Of a DNA stretch of 64,000 nt, positions 1 through 11,910 are shown piece after piece. A model generated the notes under the pieces. It was given only the letters and a program-made list of their open reading frames with translations, made no database searches and was not told the origin of the DNA. How positions within the stretch are numbered: position 1 is the stretch's first letter; each line of letters starts with the position of its first letter. This DNA comes from Hydrangea macrophylla (lineage: Eukaryota; Streptophyta; Magnoliopsida; Cornales; Hydrangeaceae): assembly GCA_033977485.1 (NCBI GenBank), contig CM066993.1, positions 28,386,001 to 28,450,000 of the forward strand, read 5' to 3'. The position numbers and the translations under genes were made by a program.

Positions 1-425
1 GTTCCAAGTTTTTCATTGGCCAGGGTTTGTTTGAAACACGATCAGCCCACCTGCAAATAGAAAACTAGATAGAAAAACAATAAAACGTGCGCATCATGCA
101 GCACGTGCAAATACATTCATTCATTCATTTCACCCATTTGTACATTTCAAATAGATAAAGGAAATAGAAGCATTCAAAGATAGAAATAAAGACGGGACCA
201 AGCCATGATCCCACATACGGCAAGAGATGGACCAAGCTATGGTCACACATACGGTAAATGTTAATAAAAAAGCAACAACATAATAATAGAGGTATCCAAA
301 GTACCTATCCTACTGGCTATCACGAAGCCATCACCAAAATAAAATGTGTATATACAATCATCAAATAAAGTATAAGTTCTCCCAAAACACTCAAAAGAGA
401 AAGGAAAAGAGAGAAAGAAATATGA

Positions 426-3074
426 TCAGCCCCGGCCCCGGCTGTGAGTCTGGCGGGTCGTACGCCTCAGGGGCTCCTCCTCCGACTCTGTCCCGCTGCC
501 TCCACCGCTCCCTCCACATCCGTCGCCACCACCTCTGCCTCTGCCGCTGCTGGTACCCTCACCACCGCCTTCGCCGCGTCCAGCGCCGCTACCACCGCCT
601 CGTCCCATGCCTCGTCCAGCACCGCCATCCCCAGGAATGTCGCTGAGGGGAATGCCGAACTGCTGGAGCCTCTGCTGAAGCTGCCCCACCTGCTAGGACA
701 GGACTCTGATCTCCTTCGCCTGAAATAAGAAAAGATAAATTCAGATAACGTTGAAGAGACAATCAAAATACCGAGAATAAGGGTGTAAAGATCATACCTG
801 GGCCCTCAACTGAGTCGCAGCAGCCGCCCAAGCTCCCTCAGCCTGAAAAACAAGAACCAAGAATAAAAGGTCATGAAAGAAGGGGCAATCAAAGTCAAAG
901 TGAAAAGTGAAAGGAAGGGATGAGTTTCTTACCATCCACTCTCGCCCGAGGACCCATTGCTGCACGCTGTGGGCATACGCCAAGCCCTCCTCTGCATAAG
1001 CACGAGGGATAACGTCGTAATGGATAGGAATGGTGGGGGCGCCCCGTGATAGTCGGGGGATCGTCGTCAAGTGAGGCTCGTCGAATGAAACGGTAGACAT
1101 GGTCTAGTCCCACTCAGGCAACGCAGGAGGACGAGTGGCGGCGGGAACAGTCTGCAAACAAAAGGAATAAAAGCATGAATAAAAAGGGATGAAAGATAAT
1201 TCATAAAAGGGTTGAAGGAATCTTACTCACCCGAGTCACTTCCATCAGAGGGAAATTCGGCATCAGCTTGGCGGCACGGAACGCCGCATATCCAGTAGGG
1301 GGTCCACAAAGTCATGAATGCTCAAACCTAGCAGAGCAACCGTAAACTCGCTACCCTGGAGAGTGTCCGTGGCTCTCATAGAGTCGGGAGGAGGGAGCGG
1401 CACGAAGAATCCAGGAGCCGTTAGTGACTGCCTAGTCACCCTCTCTCCTAGATACCACGCCTGGCCCTCTGGCCCACAGAGGAGTCGCCTCGTCGGGTCG
1501 TATCCGGCCGACTCTCGGATCCCCACATGAGCCTCAGGTAGCACCCTAAGCCACGGCTGCCAGTGGACATGCTCCTCCCGTAGGTTCATCAGGAAGTTCC
1601 TGAACGAAACGAAATCGTGGGCCCCGATCTTCCGCCCAACCCTGTCCTTCGCCCATTTCAGCCCCTGGGGCATGATAAGGGTGTCAGCATCATGCGTCTC
1701 TGGAGACATCATGCGTAGATACTCGTGGGACCAAATCTGCAATATAAGAAAGAATGAAAAAGGAGGGGTTAGTCTCTCAATTTGAATAAATTTCTGAAAG
1801 CATAAAAAAGGTAATAAAATATGGAAAAGAATATACCTCCCACGCTCTCCAATACCCACTAGTAGAAGCCGGTCTGTCCCAGGAGATGTCACTCATATGC
1901 CTGTACAAGATAGATAACCCTGTACCAGCCCAATCATACTCGACGACCCGGTCCAGACGCTCCATCGATGCAACCAGGGACATAGAAATCCGGTCACCCT
2001 TGGTGCTCAACAAGGAGCACCCCAGCATGTACATAAGGAAGCCTCTGGCCATCTGCTCGTCCGTGAAACCAGGCTGGCCCCGAAACGTATCCATAAACCA
2101 CCGGACTGTGACTAGAGCCTCCTCCGGGACCACCCCTAGCAACGGCTCCACCTGGCCCCACTCCTGATCTGTCAAATATCTCAGAGGCTCTCTGCCGAAG
2201 GCTATCTCGGTGATCATGGAGAAGTTCAGCGGCGTCAACGTCATCTCGCCAAACGAGAAGTGGAATGTGCTCGTAGTGTCCCACCACCGCTCAGCAAGGG
2301 CATGTATCTGCTGTAAGTCATTGGAGCTCTTCGTCAAAAGTTTGACGAAATCCCCAAATCCCGCCGCGTCTACGAGCCCCCGTACAGTCTCGCTCAACTC
2401 TGTATACCACTCATATCCATGAGCAAGACTGCCGTGCCCTTTCAGCACCTTCGGCTGCAGCTGCAAGAAAGAACCACAAGTTCTGATGTCAGTAATTGGG
2501 TAAAAGAAAAAGCCAAATAAAATAGATGATGTTCTAGAGAGAGAGAGAAATGTTCAAAGTATACATAAATTTGTAAAAATCCAAAGCAAGTTCAGGTTCA
2601 AAGGAGGCGTTAGTTTCAATACAGGTTCACAAGTACCTAAATTGAGTTAGAATGATAAAATTCATAAAAGAATGTTTGAAAAAGCATCGCGCTCATGAAA
2701 TCTAAAAAATAATAAATAAAGGACAGGAAAATTCAAACATGACATTCGTTTTACGAGAAATTTTGAAGTTTATAAGAAAATAAAAATTTCTTAAAGAGGG
2801 GCATGGAATAAAGCGATCAAGGACGCTCGGGGGCGCCATGAGCACGACATTCGGAACAGGGTATCTAAAAGTTGTGACAATCCTACGTTACATTCACACA
2901 GAGAAGAAAATGCGAGAAAGAAATACGAGAAATAAATAAAAGTGGAGCGTTTACCTCGCGCTTAAACGCGTGGGCCGATAAATGCTCGTCCGGATCCCGG
3001 AGCAGGAGCGTAGCATCTGGATGATAGGTGGCCGTATACTTGGCCTTCTTTTTTCGCCCTGAACCACTCACCAT
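426..3074 (-). pseudogene. Antisense plant mobile domain (PMD) gene, six exons, disrupted
   Basis: The product resembles the PMD family (MAIN/MAIL1 and 'phosphatase 7 long form homolog' proteins), known from host genes and from retrotransposons. The PMD signature is around 'STFHFSFGEMTLTPLNF' in exon 2. Proposed exons: 3074-2955 (basic N-terminus MVSGSGRKKKAKY), 2460-1837, 1736-1231, 1151-933, 842-798 and 719-426; each has a GT donor and AG acceptor, and all introns are phase 0. The last exon encodes a Gln-rich stretch followed by a Gly/Arg/Ser-rich tail ending HSRGRG-stop. Three lesions are seen: a one-base shift in a C run near 1298-1302, a TAG near 1103-1105 in exon 4, and a TAG near 693-695 in exon 6. 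It lies opposite to the surrounding element, between pol and the 3' LTR. A TATA-like CTATAATC lies about 180 bp upstream on the minus strand. Its role in the element is unknown. Confidence 0.8.
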
Positions 3075-3297
3075 AATCTGTCAAAGAGAAAGAGAGATCT
3101 ACACGTAAAAATTCATGAAAAGTTCAGAAAAACAATGAAATAATAGAGATTAATCAAATCTTGATCGAATAGGACTAACCTGAATAAGTCATGGCTAGAG
3201 CAATACAAGTAGAAGAGAAGTAAAAAAAATCTCTCCAGAGGGATTTCGGATTATAGAGAGATGAGAGAATGAATGAAATGATTTGAACCTCTTGGTT

Positions 3298-3450
3298 TTA
3301 GCACTGCCGCTCACGCGCGGTACTCAGTTTTCCGTGCGCGGCAGTCAGTGAACTGCCGGACGGCACTCGCTGAATGCCGCAACGGCACTCCGAGAGTGCC
3401 GTACGGCATTCACGGACTGTCGCAAAAATCCGCGTGTGCCGCGGTTAAGG
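3298..3450. repeat. Cluster 1 of palindromic CGGCACTC / GAGTGCCG words
   Basis: GC-rich block in AT-rich DNA made of imperfect copies of CGGCACTC and CGGCATTC followed after a few bases by the complement (GAGTGCCG, GAATGCCG), so units can fold into short hairpins. It lies about 225 bp upstream of the PMD start codon on the minus strand. The same word family recurs in the LTR at 5425-5760. Confidence 0.85.
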
Positions 3451-3720
3451 CGGTTCAAGGATACTCATTTTTCTCCCAAAAATTCAAACCAAGTCTCGAA
3501 AATTGAATTTGAGGCCCCCAAAATTTGCCCTCATTACACTTTTTGCTCTCGGGGTCGTTTTTAGGTACACATTGACTACAAATTTCGAAATTTAAGAGTA
3601 TATATGAGCCCCAATTTTTTAAAATTAAAAATATTTGAGCCCGTGGGCCCCGAATTTTTAAGAAAAATTGAAAATATTTGAGCCCGTGGGCTCTGAATTT
3701 TTGAAAATTGAAAAGACATG

Positions 3721-4698
3721 AGAATATAACAGATTTATATTCCCGCTTCTCGCAACAGATTTGCGTTTACCCCCGTTTTTGGAGTATAACAGATCTATAT
3801 TCCCGGTTCTCGTAACAGATTTGCGTTTACCCTCGTTTTTGGAGTATAACAGATTTATATTCCCGGTTCTCGCAACAGATTTGCGTTTACCCTCGTTTTG
3901 GAATATAACGGATTTATATTTCCGGTTCTCGCAACAGATTTGCGCTTACCCCCGTTTTTGGAATATAACGGATTTATATTCCCGGTTCTCGCAACAGATT
4001 TGCGTTTAGCCTCGTTTTTGGAATATAACGGATTTATATTCCCGGTTCTCGTAACAGATTTGTGTTTATCCCCGTTTTTGGAGTATAACAGATTTATATT
4101 CCCGGTTCTCGCAACAGATTTGCGTTTACCCTCATTTTGGAATATAATGGATTTATATTCCCGGTTCTCGCAACAGATTTGCGTTTACCCCCGTTTTGGA
4201 ATATAACATATTTATATTCCCGGTTCTCGCAACAGATTTGCGTTAACCCCTGTTTTTGGAATATAACAGATTTATATTCCCGGTTCTCGCAACAGATTTG
4301 CGTTTAGCCTCGTTTTTGGAATATAACGGATTTATATTCCCGGTTCTCGTAACAGATTTGTGTTTATCCCCGTTTTTGGAGTATAATATATTTATATTCC
4401 CGGTTCTCGCAACAGATTTGCGTTTACCCCCGTTTTTGGAATATAATAGATTTACATTCCCGGTTCTCGCAACAGATTTGCGTTTACCCCCATTTTTGGA
4501 ATATAACAGATTTATATTCCCGGTTCTCGCAACAGATTTGCGTTTACCCCCGTTTTTGGAATATAACAGATTTATATTCCTGGTTCTCGCAACAGATTTG
4601 CGTTAACCCCCGTTTTTGGAATATAACAGATTTATATTCCCGGTTCTCGCAACAGATTTGCGTTTACCTCCGTTTTTGGAGTATAACAGATTTATATT
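3721..4698 (+). repeat. 60-bp tandem repeat array, about 16 copies
   Basis: Monomers of 60 bp (a few 59 bp) carry ATAACAGATTTATATTCCCG, GTTCTCGCAACAGATTTGCG and then TTTACCCCCGTTTTTGGAAT. Each monomer contains two related ACAGATTT halves. Copies differ by scattered substitutions and by loss of one T in the T run. Because 60 is divisible by 3, long open frames encoding a 20-residue repeat run through parts of the array; this is judged a by-product of period. Position just before the 3' LTR fits the hypervariable 3' UTR satellites described for Tat/Ogre elements. Confidence 0.93.
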
Positions 4699-5424
4699 CC
4701 CCCCGAAATTAAATCAAAGGATCATGACCCCTATAAGAGATCTTCGCATCAGTCACTGAATTAGGTGATCTTCCCTAACTAACACGTCACATAAAATGCG
4801 TGAGGGAGACATGATGAGCATGGCGCTTGCATGACCAGGTCAATTCGGAAAATACCATTGCATGGCACTTACATCATGATAAGATAGGTGCATTCATCCG
4901 TATGGTCACATGTGCTTGTGTATGTTTAGCTCCTGCCTGAACTACGTCTTGGTCTGATTCCTGATGGGATACGTAGGCAGCTCATCGATGAGCACGACCA
5001 ACATGAACCATTTGTGAAGCCTTTTTTTGCAACGCATTGTGTTTTACCTAAATTCGACAGTCTGGTCAAAGGCTTGTCTTCACACAGGCTTTGACATTCA
5101 CTTATGGGACGCGTTGCCCCACAAGCTCTGTCAAAGAGGGACAAACTGTAGACACCCCGATTTTGACCGACCGTCAAATTTAGGAGAGCGTCACCTCCAC
5201 GTCCAATGATGATAAGGACCGAATAGATTCGAAGTATTCCAAGCTCTTCAGAAAGTTCTCCAAACGCGATAAAATTCCGCAGAAAGAAGAAAATACCAGG
5301 TATTTAGGAGAATTCAGGTATAAAACACCATTTCGGAAAACATCTTCAAGAATAAATTTCTTTAAGAAAAAGGGAAGAAAGAAAAGACTTAAAAAGGGAA
5401 GTTCTGCAGAAAAACGGCACATGG

Positions 5425-5760
5425 CAAATTTTCGCGGCATTCAGCGAATGCCGAGCGGCACTCACTAAGTGCCGAACGGCATTCAGTGAGTGCCGGCCCG
5501 GCACTTACTGAGTGCCGCCAACATTTTCTGACTGCCGTTTGCTTTTAAAGTCCGTATTTTGTGGTACAATACGTATGTGTAGGCGGATAAAAACAAAAAT
5601 CTGATAAAGTAAGCCTGACTAAAACCCGGCAATCAACAATCTGCCGCGGCACTCTTGGAGAGCCGCGCGGTAGTCACGAAATACCGCAGCGGCAGTCATG
5701 GAGTGCCGCAGCGGTAGTCACGGACTGCCACACAGCTTTTTAGACTGCCGCTCTGGGCAG
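5425..5760. repeat. Cluster 2 of CGGCACTC / GAGTGCCG words in the LTR
   Basis: Repeated hairpin-like words such as CGGCATTCAGCGAATGCCG and CGGCACTTACTGAGTGCCG occur at 5430-5540, then variants at 5640-5760. The cluster ends about 100 bp upstream of the LTR TATA box. It is the same word as cluster 1 at 3298-3450 but not an obvious copy of it, because order and spacers differ. Confidence 0.85.
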
Positions 5761-5861
5761 CAGTCTACCTAATTTCAGAAAGTACGCATTGTACCACCAA
5801 ATGAGAGTTTTACACCTATTTTTTGCTCCAAAATTCACTGAAAATACTTGGTAATTTTGCC

Positions 5862-5869
5862 TATAAAAG
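5862..5869 (+). promoter_or_regulatory. TATA box of the Tat-like LTR
   Basis: TATAAAAG in CCTATAAAAGAGAAGGG, followed within 100 bases by a purine-rich untranslated leader. Position about 715 bases into the LTR fits the end of U3. Confidence 0.6.
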
Positions 5870-8162
5870 AGAAGGGATCTTCCTTAGAGGAGAGGGGTGA
5901 AAATACAACAAGAGCTACCCACTATATACAACACAACACACAAAATAGCCATTACTCCACCAACATATTTTTGGAGAGAAAAGAGAAGAGAGTTTAGAGA
6001 ATTAGGAAGAAGAGCTTGGAAGATCTTCAAAGAAAAGAGAACTTTGAGGATAATTTGGAGGTGATCCTCTATGCCATAGATTATTTATTTACTCTTTTTC
6101 TTTTGAATTTCTAATCCTAAAATCTCTTGTTATTTTCTTTGTTTGCCAAGTAAGCTTAGGAGTCTTTATTTCTAATTCTTCCTTCTATTTCTTTGTATAT
6201 GTTCTTCTCTTGAGAGTCTTGGAGATTTTCAATATCTCTCTTGATCTCTTGAGTATGATCCTTTGAATCCTATGTAAAGCCTATGCTCTACATGAGAGTC
6301 AAAATTTGATCATCACTTTATTTCATATAGATGGATCCAAGTCCATACTCATGACTTGAATCCTCTAAACTTGGTATCTCATGAAGTCATTTCCTTATTC
6401 TCTTTGAAACTTAGGAGCATTAGTCATGTCTTTGTCTCCCATGACCATCAAATGGTAGGAGAAAGTGTTCTTTTTTGAGTCTAAGCCCATCTCCATGGTT
6501 TAGAATCCTCATTTTGAGATTTCATGAAGTCTATTCATACTTCATTTGAAACCTACAAATACAAAGGTCTTTAGCCTCCAATGACCATCAAAAGGTAGGA
6601 GAAAATGGTTTAGTTTAAGTCCAACTTCATGGTTTAATGGTTGGGGTTAACAAATAAAATTGAACTTGACAAATGAAAACAATGAGTTCATAAACTATTT
6701 TTGATCAAAGATTTTTAGTTCAAAATCTAACCGTTGAAATCAAGTGAAACCAACGGGAAAGTGTCAATAACACAATGTTCTACCACTGTAATTTTTGTTT
6801 TAAGGTGGTTTCATGTTTAAAATGGTTTGGTCATGAGTTTTGTGAAGCAACAACAATCTGCCCAGGATTTCAGCACAGCAACACTCTTTTGAAATAAATA
6901 AATCGGGATTTTAATAGATTGTTTGTGACCTAAAATAATTTTTTATAAGCAGATTAATGTGTTAGGAAGTCACCCTAAAAAGAACAAAGCATTTCTGATC
7001 GTTTTGCTATTTTTAAAAAATCGTGCAAGAATTCTGGATGGAAGGTTGTAGAATGCCGAGTGATGCCTGGTTTTTGCCCAATTCCCGGTGATCCAACCGT
7101 TGAAACCTTGATTGTATTTTTGGGTTGTAAACTAGACTCATAGAGGCATATCATGTCCAAAAATCATTAAGATCCACCCGTTGAAAACATGGTTTTTGCA
7201 TTTTTCATGACCCAATCTGCTCTCAGTAATTTCCAAAATTCTGCAATAGTTTCAATCAATCTTATGAATAATGGCTTAGATAGACACTTTCATGGTTCGA
7301 GATTTAGACCTTGTTTCAATAAGGATTATTTGAATTTGAAATCAAAGTCTAGGAGTATGTTATACCTTATTCTTGTCCATGTTTATATTCATCCATATGA
7401 TTTGACTTTGTAATTAGAATTTAGTTGCTCTAGATTTAATCATGTTTGATAGATTTAAGCTAGAAGTCTAGGATCATTATCTAAGATCCAATTTTATATT
7501 TTGTATATCATGTGGACTAACTCATTGTTTTGTAGCGCACTTGAGGTACAATCTCATATCTTTTCTCTAGTTCATTAAATTCTTGGATTTTATTTGATTT
7601 TTCGACTTAATGCACGACACCTTAGAATTAGGTTTTTGCCTTATGTGTATATGCGATTAGAAGACTCTTTTTAGGATTTTCTTTTATTTGCATGCATTGC
7701 ACGTTTAATATCGCTGCTGGATCCCGGGTAAGATCTCTTGTTCCCTATTGCATATCATATTACATGCTATTTGACCTATGTGGCTTATGAATGATATTTT
7801 GTCATTAGCAATTTTACACCCTTTGGACATGCTTTTGTGATGTATATGTATATATGTATTAGTTGAGGGCATGCTTAGATTAATAAATTTGATTAAAAGG
7901 ATGTTGAGTAGAGGCCTATCGCAAGATAGGATGAGAGAGGGTGTTTTAGTCCGACGGGCTCCTTCCTCTCTCATTCCATAATCCCCGGTCCCAGTTAATC
8001 TCTGGTTTCTAAAAGATCAGTTTCCTTTAAAAATGGTTTCTTAATTTTCCTTTTTAAAAAAATTAAGTGGCGACTCATTTGTTTTGGATTTAAAATTGTG
8101 GAAAAGAATTTTAAAAGAAAAGTTGTGGGTATAGAGAAAACCTGCGATATCCACAGGTACAC

Positions 8163-8963
8163 AGCGATAAGTTTTGGCAATAGATTTGATGTGCTATTAT
8201 TTAAAGCATTGTATCCCTGTTATGCAGTGGATCATTATATCCTTAATGAGCAATGGACAGAATGATGGTATGTCTATATATGTAAAACGATTGAGTCTGT
8301 TCTTTCTAAACAGAGTATGTTGATCATCGATCTCAGGATATCAAGACGATAAGGGTTGGGTTACGACATTGGAATACAGAGGAGATATTATTTAGTAGAA
8401 CTATATCTTAGACACTTCAATAACTTGTTATACATTATATCATTGATATCCTGTGAGTTTCTATTCACTCAGCTCTCAGTAAGCTGACGGTCGTTATTTC
8501 TTGGACATTCCCCGTCCAGATTACCTTGTCCCTTTTAATGCAGATAATGGAACTTATGATGATAGCTACTACCCTGAAGGGGAATATGCAGAGGATGGCC
8601 CACTGATGCTAGTTATTCTGGAGAAGGCTATTACGCTGACGACTACCCTTATGCTAACTGAAGATCTGAAGATAGTTGTATCTAGTTCATAGTTCTGTTA
8701 TATTACTGTTGAACTCTGTTTTAGTTTAACGGGTACTTGGGCATATGTTGTCTCCAGACCTGTTGTGATCCTGCGGACCACACTTTGATGATTTGTAATA
8801 GTTAGAACTATCTTATATTTCAGTTGATGTTATTACTATTCCTGTTGTTTTAGTTGAACTTGTACTGTGTGATGTGGATAATTAGTGACTTCCACTTGTC
8901 ATTCCCTATGGACCCAAAAAGGAACTTTATTTTTCTCTATTTTTGCTGCTCTGGGGCGTGACA
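8163..8963 (+). mobile_element. 3' remnant of a Tekay-type LTR
   Basis: The stretch from about 8470 to 8963 matches the end of the LTR at 50651-51815 by eye: the TAAGCTGACGG motif, the hairpin CTTGGACATTCCCCGTCCAG, the phrase CCTATGGACCCAAAAAGGAA, and the terminal CTGGGGCGTGACA. The 5' part is missing because the Tat-like element inserted into it; that part should lie left of the window. No PBS follows (next bases CCCTCATT), so it is probably a former solo LTR. Confidence 0.75.
8483..8661 (+). pseudogene. LTR micro-ORF ending YPYAN-stop (one frameshift)
   Basis: The frame opens right after the TAA of CAGTAAGCTGACGG and reads ADGRYFLDIPRPDY, then Tyr/Asp/Pro-rich residues. A shift near 8608-8612 moves it to the frame that ends ADDYPYAN-TGA. 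The intact relative is at 51342-51521, where the same residues are kept in one frame. There is no ATG. It may be a downstream exon or simply a conserved sequence; coding status is unproven. Confidence 0.4.
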
Positions 8964-9186
8964 CCCTCATTTATAAAATATTTTCTGCCAAACAATTATG
9001 TAGGATTATGTAATTGTTGTAACGAATACATATTTATATATATATATATTTCCTATTTTACTATCTTCGCACAATTTTTGATAAATTTGTCTAATTACAA
9101 TCGAGTACAAAAAGACAATTAAGGACAAATAAATTAAAAGGAGGGAACTTGGTTTACAACACCTTTGGAGGTGCATTTTTAGCAGC

Positions 9187-9586
9187 TGATACACCCAAAA
9201 TTAGCCCATGCCCGAGCGGTTCTATTCTGCAACTACTGGCAAGCATCATCCCGAGCGATTTGGTTCACCTGATGCCTCCCGAACGGTTCATACACGACCC
9301 GGCCAACAGGTCGGGAAGACCGCACAGGCACATCCCACCGCGGGAATAGCTCATCCGGGCCCACAAGCATGATCCCGAGCATTCCAGACAGTTTCCTACT
9401 CAAGCTAGGAGACTAATGGAAAGGGCAAACTATTTCCTAATCCAATTAGGAAACCTCCACAATTAATGTCAATCAATCCTAATACAATTAACAAACTTAC
9501 TTGGTTGGTGTCAATCACATCCTAATTAGATTATATTTCCTTATCCATGTACGAGTAGGTCTCTTACATCTATAAAAGAGACCTCT
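9187..9586 (+). mobile_element. 5' LTR of gag-only element, first part
   Basis: TGATACACCCAAAATTAGCC to TATAAAAGAGACCTCT. It matches 23864-24240 nearly base for base apart from the 23-bp indel. The TATA box TATAAAAG (9571-9578) lies only 8 bases before the nested insertion, which therefore separates the promoter from the gag message. The LTR continues at 21098. Confidence 0.92.
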
Positions 9587-10929
9587 TGTAACAATCTGCA
9601 TTCCATTTAATTCAAAATTCATGTCCATATTTAATATAGTGTAATTTCATTTGTCACATTTAAAATTTAATTGGGATTGCCTACTTTTATTTAATTTCAA
9701 TTCTCATGTTCTCAATTGTATTCCTTGATTTGTTTCAAGTTAAAATTCTTGTTAGGGTCAAACTGCGATTTTATAAAATTTAGCAATACCTATGTGAGTT
9801 TCAAAGTCTGTATTTCAAAACGGTGGAAACATTTTCTTTTAACTCAAGCAGTATTTTTATAAAATCGGGAAATCATTTCTTACGTTAAAATGAATTTTCT
9901 GTATTTTTGTGGTGACCACCGCGACGCGAAAATACCAGTTTGTGTGCAAGACTGTCCGCGCCGCGTTGATCTCCCATAGTTTGGGAAACTCCACCAATCA
10001 AGCTATGACAGATACTTTTCCATTTATGGCAAGTAATCATTGGATTGTGCTTGTTTGGGAATGCTTTGTGTGTGTGTGTGTGTACTCTTATGCCTTAAGC
10101 TCCTTTTCCCAAACATCTTGTTTGCCACCTATGGACCTACTTGACCCTTGACTCAACTATAGAGTTACTATATCTGTATATACGTATACAACTGTGCAGT
10201 GTATATTGTATATGTTTAGAGATTTATTTAGAAAATCCTTTTTGTTGAGTGTAGTAGGATGAACTTGGTGACCAAGTTTGGTGAAATCTCTATTTAAACA
10301 TCACTTATGCACACACACTCTGAGTCTTACGATTTGAGAGAGTTTAGAGAGAAACACAGAGAGAAGAGTGAGAGTCTTGAGAGTTTGCTTACAGAATTTT
10401 TAGAGAGAGAAGCTTCAAAACTCCATAGCCAAAGCTTGGAGTGGAGTTCTTAATTCTTGTATCTTTCTCAACAATTACTTCAATCACAATCACAGTGAGT
10501 ATTTTAAACTCACTCCAAATGTAATTTGTGCTCAATTACTGTGTGTATTTGCCTAATTTAAAAATCTCTATTGTTGAATTTTACGTTTGAAACTCTATAG
10601 TTTGAGATCAAGATTTTTCAATCTCAATCAAAATCCATTTTTTTAGATAAATATAAAAGATTACATGTTGTAGATGCTATATTTAAAGTTTTATGGCTTA
10701 ATTTGTTCATATGAGAAAGTATATTAGAAATTAAGTTTTATCATCTTTAAGTTTTTCGTAAAATTCGTGATCTATGTTTGGATTCATGGTAAATTGATCA
10801 TAGATTCATAATCCTCGTCGAAAAACAAAGAAATCCATATATTACATGCCATGTTTCAATCCGGATTGCAAAATGGGTCAAAAGACCCCTTAAAACTGAA
10901 ATAGGGGAATTCTGGGGAAGAAGACGAAG

Positions 10930-11225
10930 CTACTGCACAAACTCGCGCGCGCGAGAATCGCGCGAGCGACCCCTCACGCAAGCTGCCCGCGCGCGCGAGC
11001 TGTGTATTTTCAGGCAGACAGAAAAGATCTTAATAAGAAAAATGAAAATTAGGTAGATCGCGCGAGCAGACTGCGCGAGCGACCCGCGCGAGCGATCCGC
11101 ACGCGCGATCTCCCTGTATCCTGGCAGTTGGAAAAGTTTTATAAAAGAAAAGGGAAAAATGAAAATGGGCAAATCGCGCGAGCGGACCGCACGAGCGACC
11201 CCTCGCACGAACGGCCCGCGCGCGC
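10930..11225. repeat. CGCGCGAGCG word cluster, 5' LTR copy
   Basis: Three blocks of about 60 bases (10940-10995, 11057-11110, 11172-11228) made of variants of CGCGCGAGCG and CGCGCGCGCGA, separated by AT-rich spacers that repeat the theme 'GGAAAAGTTTTATAAAAGAAA' or similar. The surroundings are AT-rich. Compared with the 3' LTR copy at 19480-19775 the words have many substitutions and a 13-bp length difference while flanks are nearly identical. Confidence 0.85.
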
Positions 11226-11459
11226 GACTACTGACAGTTTCTAGTTTTTGCTTATTTCATGTTAAGGAACTGTGCGGTTGTTACCTTGCGGATCTTTAAG
11301 GCTCTGTTTGCAAAACATGTTAAAACAGATTATATTTTGGGTATGATTGGTCATTTTAGGAACAATTATGAATCTAATTCTTTTCAAAGCATACATTGTT
11401 ATTATTCCTAGCACTACATATGTTCTGTGGGTGGTTCATGACATACATATGGTGTTAGT

Positions 11460-11910
11460 TGTACATGTATGGTGAGTGTGAGTGTTGGTCAATGTGGAAA
11501 AGAGTAATGGTCAGTGTGGTAAAGAGTGTGTGGTTGAGATTATGTTGTGGACACTCCCTGATAATTGTGTACCAAAGTGTGACGTGTTGAGATTGCGGTG
11601 AGAGTATCTTTGTAGTGCGATGGTGGCAAAATTGGACACTCCCTGACTCCCATGGAAGCGTTAAAGTGTGTGACGCCAAACTTGGACATTCTCTAGCACC
11701 CATGGTAGTGCTAAAGTGTGGCCTACGGACACTCCCTTGTACCCGAGTCTGGATACTGCGTGAGGTTACCTCTGGTATTTGCGAGGCGGATTATGTACTA
11801 AAGTGTGAGGCATTGGACACTCCCTGGAACCCTGGACCAAAGTGTGAGGCAAACTGGACATTCCCTAGCACCCCTGTGCTAAAGTGTGGCTATCGGAGTA
11901 TTACAAGGAT
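11460..11910 (+). repeat. Degenerate tandem repeats in the 5' LTR
   Basis: Units of roughly 50-60 bases built on 'GGACACTCCCTGG..CCC' followed by 'AAAGTGTG' recur about seven times with variable spacing. The open frame at 11615-11920 is a by-product of the repeat and is not called as a gene. Confidence 0.7.

Larger units (their letters stand above)
1..5146 (+). mobile_element. 3' internal part of a Tat-like Ty3/gypsy element
   Basis: This stretch leads into the LTR that starts at 5147, so it is read as the region between pol (off the left edge) and the 3' LTR. In order it holds an antisense PMD gene (3074-426), a palindromic-word cluster (about 3298-3450), a 60-bp tandem array (3721-4698), a segment at 4921-4990 with the TACGTAGGCAGC motif often seen near the 3' end of plant gypsy elements, and a polypurine tract (AAAGAGGGACAAAC) directly before TGTAGACACC. 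Antisense genes between pol and the 3' LTR and tandem arrays in the 3' untranslated region are known for Tat/Ogre/Retand elements, which is why that lineage is proposed. No pol domain is visible here, so the lineage is inference. Confidence 0.75.
5147..8162 (+). mobile_element. 3' LTR of the Tat-like element, about 3 kb
   Basis: It starts TGTAGACACCCCGATTTTG immediately after a polypurine tract. The end is placed near ACAGGTACACA (about 8155-8163), beyond which the sequence reads as the older host LTR; this boundary is approximate because the 5' LTR and the other TSD are outside the window. The LTR holds a palindromic-word cluster (5425-5760), a TATA box at 5862, then a purine-rich leader with a GAGAGAAAAGAGAAGAGAG stretch. 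The remaining 6100-8150 is AT-rich, with no ORF worth calling. Confidence 0.75.

Noticed and set aside
344..766. Several overlapping Ala/Ser-rich or basic ORFs
   Set aside because: Shadows of the GC-rich last exon of the PMD gene (719-426, minus).
3761..4606. Long frames encoding a 20-residue repeat peptide in the 60-bp array
   Set aside because: The open frames follow from a period divisible by three; copies with 59 bp shift the frame and there is no conserved start or partner.
3721..4698. CRISPR-like array
   Set aside because: Monomers are contiguous 60-bp units without unique spacers, in a plant retrotransposon.
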